From the NCBI GenBank assembly GCA_021826605.1, contig JAKAZF010000260.1, positions 1 through 5,168 of the forward strand: a stretch of 5,168 nucleotides of DNA, in the 5' to 3' direction. Shown piece after piece: positions 1 to 5,168 of this stretch. The notes beneath the pieces are model-generated. The model made no database searches. It was not told the DNA's origin and saw nothing but the letters and a program-made list of their open reading frames with translations. This stretch comes from Planctomycetota bacterium (GTDB taxonomy: Bacteria; Planctomycetota; Phycisphaerae; WQYP01). The position numbers and the translations under genes are program-made. Position 1 is the first letter of the stretch; each line of letters starts with the position of its first letter.

Positions 1-678
1 GCGGCATTGCTGTACCTTTTTGTTGGACCGCTGGCATTCGGCCAAAGCCTCAACAGTATTCTCTCCCGGGCGCGGACGGTTAAGGCACCGGGCAGCGGCA
101 TGTTCAAACCCGATGACAACGCGCATCCGTTCGGCACATCCAACGGCAATACGTCTCTGGCGGTCCGCAACGGCACGGTGACATTAAGCAATGGCACGGT
201 ACTTGCCGGAAAAGTATGGACGACATTGAAAACGCCCTTTCGGGTCTGGCTGGCCGACATCAAGCAATATCGTGATATTGATATACGTTTAATAAAAACC
301 ATCCGCGTGCACGTGCTGGCGGCAAAGCAAATCCGTGATTGGCGTTATCAGCAGGAAGGCAGCGACATCAAAAATTATTCCGGCAAGACCCGCCCGCGCA
401 TCAGCTTTGCATACACGTTTACCATGTTAAAAGGAAAGCCGATTACCGGAACGCTCGATGCCCCCCTGTATGTCCGGGCGCATGGCCATACATCGGATCT
501 GATTATTTATAAACGTGTGGAGGGCAAACTTGGCGAAAAACTGTCGGCTGTGGTTTATGTAAAGTCCGTTACGCTTCAAGTAACACCGGCAATTGCGCAT
601 TATGCCGCCGGGCTGACCCGTAAACTGCCCATGATTCACTGGCGAAAAATGCTCGCATCGGCGCATGCCCGGAACTAG
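1..678 (+). CDS. Exported protein of unknown function, 5' end cut by window edge
   Basis: I do not recognise a named family. The reading frame is open from base 1, and the first codons continue a hydrophobic stretch (AALLYLFVGPLAFG) that looks like the end of a Sec signal peptide, with likely cleavage near AFG|Q. The TTG at base 7 is therefore probably not the real start, and the gene most likely begins before the window. Counting from that TTG, 223 residues are visible. After a Gly/Pro/Asn-rich linker (about 25-50), residues 52-70 contain a beta-hairpin-like repeat (RNGTVTLSNGTVLAGKV). Then come a basic/aromatic segment (71-101, with TPFRVWLADIKQYRD), a WRYQQEGSDIKNYSGK block (112-127), and beta-strand-rich sequence to about 192. 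The last 30 residues are basic. No catalytic motif or second membrane segment is visible. The protein is probably periplasmic or surface-exposed. It is convergent with ald, so not in the same operon. Reality of the gene is well supported; function is unknown. Confidence 0.8.
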   Translation, partial: AALLYLFVGPLAFGQSLNSILSRARTVKAPGSGMFKPDDNAHPFGTSNGNTSLAVRNGTVTLSNGTVLAGKVWTTLKTPFRVWLADIKQYRDIDIRLIKTIRVHVLAAKQIRDWRYQQEGSDIKNYSGKTRPRISFAYTFTMLKGKPITGTLDAPLYVRAHGHTSDLIIYKRVEGKLGEKLSAVVYVKSVTLQVTPAIAHYAAGLTRKLPMIHWRKMLASAHARN

Positions 679-697
679 CCATGGATTCTGAAGCGCG

Positions 698-1795
698 TCA
701 ATGTTTATGCATGGCGGCCAGAGCCTTTTCCACTACGGGGCTGGTAATTTTACCCGCGTGAATATTCAGCCCTTCCGCCAGCCCCGGATCGTGGCTGGCG
801 GCCTTGTCCCAGCCATTCTGGGCGATGGCCGCCACATAGGGAAATGTCGCATTGCATAACGCAAATGTGCTGGTGCGCCCAACCGCACCGGGCATATTGG
901 TCACACAATAGTGAACCACGCCATCAACAATATACGTTGGCTCATGGTGCGTGGTGGGACGACTGGTTTCCGTACAGCCGCCCTGATCAATGGCCACATC
1001 CACCAGCACACTTCCATTTTTCATACGCTTGAGATCATCACGTGAAACCAGATGCGGTGCCCGATCACCTGGAATTAATACCGCGCCAACCACCAGATCC
1101 GCATGGGTTAACGCTTCACGCACGGTTTGCACATCGGAATACACCGTGGTCACATTGGCAGGTGAAACATCACTTAAATAGCGCAACCGTTCAAGATTTA
1201 TGTCCATCAGCGTTACCCGGGCACCGAGACCCGCCGCCACTTTGGCCGCATTATGCCCGACAACGCCGGCTCCCAGAATCACCACATTCGCCGGAGCCAC
1301 ACCAGGCACACCGCCTAAAAGAATTCCGCGCCCCATCATGGGCTTTTCCAGATATTTGGCACCCTCCTGAATCGACATTTTTCCAGCAATTTCGCTCATG
1401 GGGGTCAAACACGGCAGAAGTCCCCGCTTATCACGAATGGTCTCATACGCAATGGCTGTAATCCCATGCGACATACATTCCATGGCCAGTTGCGGCGCTG
1501 CCGCAAAATGGAAATACGTTAACACCATTTGACCGGATACCAGCAAGGAATATTCGGCGGGCTGAGGCTCTTTGACCTTCACAACCAATTCCGCCTGCCG
1601 CCATATATTTTCCGCGCCAGGAACAATTTCCGCACCGGCCTGCGCATATTGCGAATCCTCTATGCCGCTGCCCATTCCAGCCTGACTTTCCACCACCACC
1701 CGATGACCATGGCGCGCCAGAAATTCCACTTCCGCCGGAATCATCGCCACGCGATATTCATCGCTTTTGATTTCTTTCGGAACACCAATAAGCAT
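698..1795 (-). CDS. ald: Alanine dehydrogenase
   Basis: Cytoplasmic NAD-dependent enzyme that interconverts L-alanine and pyruvate plus ammonium. It serves alanine catabolism, or ammonium assimilation and NADH re-oxidation. The product is 365 residues, close to the usual family length of about 370. The N-terminus MLIGVPKEIKSDEYRVAMIP is diagnostic. Family substrate and catalytic residues fall at their standard numbers: Arg15, Lys75 (KVKEP), His96 (TYFHFAA) and Asp270 (VAIDQGG). The Rossmann-fold glycine motif GAGVVG is at 175-180, with Asp198 placed to bind the adenine ribose. The conserved C-terminal block HYCVTNMPGAVGRTSTFAL is present. I chose the ATG at 1795 over the in-frame ATG at 1828. 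It has an AGGAG seven bases upstream, and the longer form would add 11 residues (MAAILSDRRCH) before the conserved first Met. No truncation or missing key residue. The closest alternative, the transhydrogenase alpha subunit, is excluded by the length and the alanine dehydrogenase pattern. Confidence 0.97.
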   Translation of the reverse strand: MLIGVPKEIKSDEYRVAMIPAEVEFLARHGHRVVVESQAGMGSGIEDSQYAQAGAEIVPGAENIWRQAELVVKVKEPQPAEYSLLVSGQMVLTYFHFAAAPQLAMECMSHGITAIAYETIRDKRGLLPCLTPMSEIAGKMSIQEGAKYLEKPMMGRGILLGGVPGVAPANVVILGAGVVGHNAAKVAAGLGARVTLMDINLERLRYLSDVSPANVTTVYSDVQTVREALTHADLVVGAVLIPGDRAPHLVSRDDLKRMKNGSVLVDVAIDQGGCTETSRPTTHHEPTYIVDGVVHYCVTNMPGAVGRTSTFALCNATFPYVAAIAQNGWDKAASHDPGLAEGLNIHAGKITSPVVEKALAAMHKH

Positions 1796-1802
1796 GTGAC
1801 AT

Positions 1803-1807
1803 CTCCT
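1803..1807 (-). promoter_or_regulatory. Ribosome binding site of ald
   Basis: AGGAG on the minus strand, with seven bases between it and the ATG at 1795. This strong, well-spaced Shine-Dalgarno site decides the start in favour of 1795 over the upstream in-frame ATG at 1828. Confidence 0.85.
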
Positions 1808-1825
1808 GTCGGATAAAATGGCCGC

Positions 1826-1835
1826 CACCTCGGTG
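1826..1835. repeat. Short palindrome at the predicted ald transcription start
   Basis: CACC-TC-GGTG is a perfect 4+4 inverted repeat around a two-base centre. It lies just downstream of the candidate -10 and covers the predicted start point. An operator in this place could block initiation, but so short a palindrome can easily arise by chance. Confidence 0.25.
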
Positions 1836-1840
1836 ATGAT

Positions 1841-1869
1841 ATTGTATCAGCGGGGCTGCATCACTTTAA
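1841..1869 (-). promoter_or_regulatory. Candidate promoter of ald (extended -10)
   Basis: On the minus strand, TACAAT (1846-1841) matches the sigma-70 -10 consensus at 5 of 6 positions. It is preceded by TGA (1849-1847), giving the TGn of an extended -10. Exactly 17 bases upstream is TTAAAG (1869-1864), a weak -35 matching 3 of 6 positions. This -35 overlaps the stop codon of the upstream lipoprotein gene. Transcription would start near 1834 and give a leader of about 40 bases that carries the AGGAG. This would let ald be expressed independently of the genes upstream. The assignment assumes E. coli-like promoter rules and is inference. Confidence 0.35.
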
Positions 1870-2441
1870 GGGCGGTTGGCCAGCGTGGCGGCAAAAAACT
1901 GCCGTTTCGTGCGCAGCGTTAACGTCAGCGTCTTTTCCACCGATCGAATAGCTTCAAAATCGCCGGTAATGCGCGAAGGCCCCAACGCATCGGTGAAATA
2001 TCCGCTGGCGCCGGTCAGGCGTATATCGCCATCCACCAGCGAAGCATGCATTTGCCGGGCATGTCGACCGTCATGTAATCGGACAAATCCCGCCCCCTGA
2101 TACATCCCGCATCCATTGGGTGTAAATATCAGATAGCGGATCGTGGCATTGATGGCAGTGGATAAAATGGGAGTGACACCGGGAATGGGCTTCCAGAATA
2201 CACGAAGAATCATGACTTGCCGCACCGTGCCGCCGTTGGGAGCTTTGGTTTTAGCAAGGAGAATAAAGTGATACGCCTGATCTCTACTGAACCTGAAATA
2301 TCCACGGGTGAATTTCGGGCGAAGGGTTGCGGCACTTCCAGGTTTGACCGGTTTAATGCGCATGGGACCAAAGGATTTGCACCCGCTCAAACCGGTTGCA
2401 ATGATCAAAAGGGCCAGCGCTATGACATTTCGTTGCTTCAT
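1866..2441 (-). CDS. Small lipoprotein of unknown function
   Basis: The 191-residue product has a classic lipoprotein signal peptide: basic start (MKQRN), hydrophobic core (VIALALLIIATG, 6-17) and lipobox LSGC with acylated Cys21. The residue after the Cys is Lys, not Asp. By the proteobacterial Lol rule that would favour the outer membrane, if the rule applies here. The mature part is beta-strand rich. A segment around 76-105 (VMILRVFWKPIPGVTPIL, then NATIRYLIF) leads to GMYQGAGFVRLH (112-123). The C-terminal half resembles a loss-less strand repeat (SLVDGDIRLTGASGYF, about 134-149, then SRITGDFEAI). A second Cys (111) lies in NGCGMY. I recognise no enzyme motif. The ATG at 2441 is fixed by the signal peptide, but its ribosome site is poor (only AAAAGG about 16 bases away). 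The gene lies 113 bases after the protease gene and 70 before ald on the same strand. Confidence 0.85.
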   Translation of the reverse strand: MKQRNVIALALLIIATGLSGCKSFGPMRIKPVKPGSAATLRPKFTRGYFRFSRDQAYHFILLAKTKAPNGGTVRQVMILRVFWKPIPGVTPILSTAINATIRYLIFTPNGCGMYQGAGFVRLHDGRHARQMHASLVDGDIRLTGASGYFTDALGPSRITGDFEAIRSVEKTLTLTLRTKRQFFAATLANRP

Positions 2442-2464
2442 GCCAGTAGCATAATCGCCTTTTA

Positions 2465-2518
2465 GTTCCGGCGAAACCGATCAGCTCGCTTCCTTAACGG
2501 AACCTGATTTGCCGGAAC
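2465..2518 (-). other. Long nested inverted repeat between protease and lipoprotein genes
   Basis: Three pairs of complementary arms are nested in one 54-base stretch. The outer arms are GTTCCGGC (2465-2472) with GCCGGAAC (2511-2518), a perfect 8 bp. The middle arms are ATCAG (2480-2484) with CTGAT (2504-2508). The inner arms are TTCC (2490-2493) with GGAA (2499-2502), closing a 5-base loop. Unpaired bases make asymmetric internal loops. Read in the gene direction the structure is followed by TAAAAGG, not a U-tract, so it is not a typical intrinsic terminator. It could be an mRNA 3'-end or processing structure for the protease transcript, a leader structure for the lipoprotein, or an attenuating element. 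Confidence 0.5.
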
Positions 2519-2554
2519 ATTGCCAAACTTGCCGGCCACGCTCGAACAGCAACC

Positions 2555-4663
2555 TCAATGACCAAAAAAGCTTGGCAGATCGTTAAAAATAGTCACGTAT
2601 AAAAATATACCCGCAATCAGAGTAATGCCTATAAGCTGGATGGCTGTCTGCACTTTGACTGATAGCGGTCGGCCGCGAATTTTCTCAATAAGCAGCATGA
2701 CAAATAATCCGCCATCCAGCACGGGCAGGGGCAGGAAATTAATAACCGCCAGGTTGACCGAAATTAATCCCAGAAAATACAGCAGCATGGTATTGCCCAT
2801 GCTCTCGGATTCATAGAGAATCGGAACGATGCCAACCACGCCATGCAATTCATGCGCCGGAACAGTTCCCGAACCCAACCCGCGCAACGTGCTGTACGTG
2901 CGTAATATCCAATTCCAGGTGTGATTCAATCCCATGGCCACTGCCCCATACACACTGCGGCTCTTCTGCAGGCGAAGCGCCGGCAACAGCGCCAGTCCGA
3001 TCCGATAATGATACTGCCGCAAAAAGGCCATCCATTTGCCCTGCAGCGGGACGGAAACAGGTTTGGCGTTTCCGGCAAATACAATCTGTATCGTTTGGCC
3101 CCGCCATTTACCGGCTTGAGCAAACACGTTGTACCAGTTTTTGACTGGTTGGAATTCTGCCGCCGGCGCGCCCGCCGGTCCCATTGCGGCAATAGTCGCG
3201 CCCGGCCTGACCCCTGACGCGGCCATCGCATGCGTGACACTTCCAATTACCGGTGACGCAAAATCCAATCCCATGGCCACCCCAAGGAAGCCCTTGCCCG
3301 ATTGACTTTTCGGCGTGCAGGTAATGGTCATGCGTTTCGTTCCACGCAACACTTCCACGCTGATGTTCTGCCCGGGATTTTTTTCTATGCTTTTTCGAAA
3401 TGATTCAATATCCGGGTTGGTCAAAGTTCCGACGCGCAATATCACATCTCCGGCCTTAAGACCGGCCTTGGCTCCGGCGCTTCCAGGTTCGACGGCCTGT
3501 AAAACAATGCGCGGGTACATGCCCAGTATCGGCGGAATGGAGGTTACCCAATTTCGCATATCCAATGTCGCACGATCGGCGGCGTGGTATATTTTTCCAG
3601 TCTTTGACCGCAGCGTAAATTTCATCAAATGGCCATTGGATCTCTGGATCAGATCATACAACTGCCCCCAATCGTGCACTGCAACGCCGTCACATGCCAC
3701 AATCCGGCAGCCGGGTCGAAAAGCCGCCTGCTTTGGATCGAGTTTGAGAAGTTTTTGATAATTGGACTGTGACATCGGCGGAATATTCAGCGATGGCGCG
3801 GACTGTACACCGATACTCAGCAACCCGCCGCCCGGCGGGATGACCGCCTTGAGAGTGACGTCGCGAACCGCTTTGCCGCCATTGGGATGGTATTGCAGAT
3901 TAATCGGCTGTCCACGGCTCCCCAAAGCTGCCGCCATTTGTAAATCCGGAAATTCCAGAAATCCGCGCGGCTTGCGATGATTGATGGAAATGATTTCGTC
4001 TCCCACATGCAGTCCCGCTTTCTGCGCCGGACTGTCATACGCCACGCTGCCAATGATCGCCGGTTGAACCTCCAGCCCCAGACGGAACACAATGGCAAAT
4101 ACGATAATGGCAAAAATGATATTCATGGTCACGCCGGCGGAGATAATGATCATTCGCTGCCAGACCGGCTTTTTACCAAATGAGGCCGGATCTTCGCTGA
4201 CCTTCGCCGGGTCCATGTCATCTTGACCCAACATGCGCACATATCCGCCAAACGGCAGCCACGCCAGACGATAATCGGTTTCTCCAAGAACCGGCTTTTT
4301 TTCCAGATCCGCGCTGTCAGCGCGTTCGGAGGTTGCATCGGCTTTTGGCGGCCCGATTTCAACGTCTCCAAACGAGAACCCCACTCCTTTTCTCCAACCG
4401 CATAATCTCGGGCCGATACCGACCGCAAAAACATCGCAACGCACACCAAACGATTTGGCCGCTAAAAAATGGCCCAGTTCATGAAAGAATATCACGGAAC
4501 CAAAACCGATCAGCACCAGCAGGCCTTTCCATACGCTGTCGGCCGCGCCAAGCAGCGAATAGGCCAGAACCATGGGCAAGCCGATGGAAAGCAGCATCAC
4601 CCGCCCGCGCACAAGGTTTCGCCGTAATCTTTGAGCTGTTAATTGACTATATGGGGCTGTCAT
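2555..4663 (-). CDS. rseP: RseP-type RIP (site-2) zinc metalloprotease with multiple PDZ-like repeats
   Basis: Integral inner-membrane zinc protease (family M50) that cuts transmembrane segments of substrates, classically anti-sigma factors and leftover signal peptides. The active-site motif HELGH is at 61-65 and the second catalytic motif LPVLDGG at 646-652, so both zinc-ligand regions are present. The family landmarks PFGGYVRM (137-144) and SAGVTMN (175-181) are also seen. Hydrophobic segments lie at about 21-40, 46-64, 170-196, 624-646 and 671-692. Between membrane segments, residues 199-542 hold a clear PDZ (199-275), a degenerate PDZ-like unit (about 305-355), a second clear PDZ (about 386-452, PGSAGAKAGLKAGDVILRV) and another degenerate one (about 458-540). 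At 702 residues it is far longer than E. coli RseP (about 450, two PDZs). A charged insert at about 91-131 follows the catalytic helix. The ATG start at 4663 is supported by GGAGG seven bases upstream and overlaps the dxr stop. The native substrate is unknown; no anti-sigma gene is in the window. Confidence 0.95.
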   Translation of the reverse strand: MTAPYSQLTAQRLRRNLVRGRVMLLSIGLPMVLAYSLLGAADSVWKGLLVLIGFGSVIFFHELGHFLAAKSFGVRCDVFAVGIGPRLCGWRKGVGFSFGDVEIGPPKADATSERADSADLEKKPVLGETDYRLAWLPFGGYVRMLGQDDMDPAKVSEDPASFGKKPVWQRMIIISAGVTMNIIFAIIVFAIVFRLGLEVQPAIIGSVAYDSPAQKAGLHVGDEIISINHRKPRGFLEFPDLQMAAALGSRGQPINLQYHPNGGKAVRDVTLKAVIPPGGGLLSIGVQSAPSLNIPPMSQSNYQKLLKLDPKQAAFRPGCRIVACDGVAVHDWGQLYDLIQRSNGHLMKFTLRSKTGKIYHAADRATLDMRNWVTSIPPILGMYPRIVLQAVEPGSAGAKAGLKAGDVILRVGTLTNPDIESFRKSIEKNPGQNISVEVLRGTKRMTITCTPKSQSGKGFLGVAMGLDFASPVIGSVTHAMAASGVRPGATIAAMGPAGAPAAEFQPVKNWYNVFAQAGKWRGQTIQIVFAGNAKPVSVPLQGKWMAFLRQYHYRIGLALLPALRLQKSRSVYGAVAMGLNHTWNWILRTYSTLRGLGSGTVPAHELHGVVGIVPILYESESMGNTMLLYFLGLISVNLAVINFLPLPVLDGGLFVMLLIEKIRGRPLSVKVQTAIQLIGITLIAGIFLYVTIFNDLPSFFGH

Positions 4664-5168
4664 AGAGCCGCCTCCGCACGGGCCCAGGCATCAGCCGCCA
4701 ATAAATCAGCAAGCTTGGGCCGGGCCACAAAACCGTGATCCAGATGTTTCTTCAATACGCCGGATGTGATGGCAACAATTCTGCCAAATGTAATTTTTCC
4801 TTCGCGAAACAGTGCATTGGCCGTTTCATTGGCGGCATTAACCACCGCCCCGCTGGTACCGCCGCGTCGGATGACTTCATACCCGATTTCCAATGCGGGA
4901 AAGCGCCCATCCGGCTGTTCAAACGTCATTTCCCTTATTTTCGTCCAATCCAGTCGCGAACTGCACCCGGGGTGACGTTCAGGGTGGGTTAATGCATATT
5001 GAATGGCCGTTCGCATATCTGGAGTTCCAAGTTGCGCGATGATGCTGCCATCCACAAATTCGATCATACTGTGAATAATCGACTGCGGATGAATGACAAC
5101 ATCAATACTTTCCGCCGGAAGATTAAAAAGCCAATGAGCTTCAACAATTTCCAGAGCCTTATTCATCA
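4660..5168 (-). CDS. dxr: 1-deoxy-D-xylulose 5-phosphate reductoisomerase, C-terminal part (cut by window edge)
   Basis: Catalyses the first committed step of the MEP isoprenoid pathway in the cytoplasm: NADPH-dependent conversion of DXP to 2-C-methyl-D-erythritol 4-phosphate. The frame runs off the right edge, and the visible 168 residues match about the last 42% of the roughly 400-residue family. They open with MNKALEIVEAHWLF, the substrate and metal-binding block; its Asn2, Lys3 and Glu6 correspond to E. coli Asn227, Lys228 and Glu231. HPQSIIHSM follows (His32 corresponds to E. coli His257), then LGTPDMRTAIQYAL and the C-terminal helical domain with VVNAANETANALF (109-121). The apparent ATG at 5166 is an internal Met, not the start. 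The NADPH-binding N-terminal domain lies outside the window. The stop codon overlaps the protease start by four bases, so the two genes are almost certainly cotranscribed. No defect is seen in the part present. Confidence 0.96.
   Translation of the reverse strand, partial: MNKALEIVEAHWLFNLPAESIDVVIHPQSIIHSMIEFVDGSIIAQLGTPDMRTAIQYALTHPERHPGCSSRLDWTKIREMTFEQPDGRFPALEIGYEVIRRGGTSGAVVNAANETANALFREGKITFGRIVAITSGVLKKHLDHGFVARPKLADLLAADAWARAEAAL
4671..4675 (-). promoter_or_regulatory. Ribosome binding site of the RIP protease gene
   Basis: GGAGG on the minus strand, seven bases before the ATG at 4663. It lies inside the last codons of dxr, so the protease has its own strong ribosome site in addition to possible coupling through the ATGA overlap. 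Confidence 0.85.

Noticed and set aside
640..670. Possible terminator for ald: short ATGC/GCAT arms followed by five T on the minus strand
   Set aside because: The stem is only 4 bp with a 10-base loop and lies inside the coding end of the convergent gene. It is too weak to annotate.
700..735. Possible terminator for the left-edge gene (GGC/GCC arms then TTTT)
   Set aside because: Only a 3 bp stem, inside the ald coding region.
1042..1461. 139-codon plus-strand open frame inside ald
   Set aside because: It is antisense to a gene with all its catalytic residues, and its product is rich in His, Pro, Arg and Trp without any fold pattern.
1796..1828. Longer ald start at the ATG at 1828
   Set aside because: It would add 11 residues before the conserved family N-terminus, and the AGGAG at 1803-1807 is ideally placed for 1795.
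2430..2475. Leaderless promoter for the lipoprotein (TATGCT close to the ATG)
   Set aside because: The -10 matches at only 4 of 6 positions and no convincing -35 is present at 16-18 bases.
3315..3758. 147-codon plus-strand open frame inside the protease gene
   Set aside because: It is fully antisense to a well-supported coding region, has no recognisable domain and no evident ribosome site. It is a shadow frame.
1..5168. Search for CRISPR arrays, transposon ends, phage genes, toxin-antitoxin pairs, tRNA and rRNA
   Set aside because: No repeat arrays, transposase motifs, short paired toxin-antitoxin frames or structural RNA signatures were seen. Five ordinary genes account for nearly all of the sequence.

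Overview
The window is densely coded bacterial DNA. By eye the G+C content is in the 50s; it was not computed. It holds one rightward gene cut by the left edge and four leftward genes, the last cut by the right edge. I recognise three of the five: alanine dehydrogenase (ald), an RseP-type site-2 (RIP) metalloprotease, and the C-terminal part of DXP reductoisomerase (dxr). The other two encode exported proteins of unknown function: one with an apparent Sec signal peptide, one a lipoprotein. The oversized protease with several PDZ-like repeats, next to dxr and alongside orphan exported proteins, suggests Planctomycetota, perhaps a Phycisphaerae-like lineage. That placement is inference and only moderately secure.

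Layout, left to right: (1) 1-678, plus strand, 3' part of an exported protein gene that probably starts before the window. (2) A 19-base convergent gap. (3) 698-1795, minus strand, ald, with a clear Shine-Dalgarno site and a plausible extended -10 promoter in the 70-base gap upstream of it. (4) 1866-2441, minus strand, a small lipoprotein. (5) A 113-base gap at 2442-2554 containing a long nested inverted repeat. (6) 2555-4663, minus strand, the 702-residue RIP protease. (7) 4660-5168, minus strand, the dxr C-terminal part, whose stop codon overlaps the protease start codon in an ATGA.

Working logic: dxr and the protease form a tightly coupled transcription and translation unit, joining isoprenoid precursor synthesis (MEP pathway) to membrane proteolysis or envelope stress signalling. 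The lipoprotein and ald lie on the same strand downstream but are separated by gaps that carry possible regulatory structure, so they may be read through or transcribed separately. There are no RNA genes, mobile elements, CRISPR arrays or phage genes, and no gene-free stretch longer than 113 bases. I found no convincing new multi-gene system. The points most worth a second look are the unusual protease architecture and the structured gap at 2465-2518.
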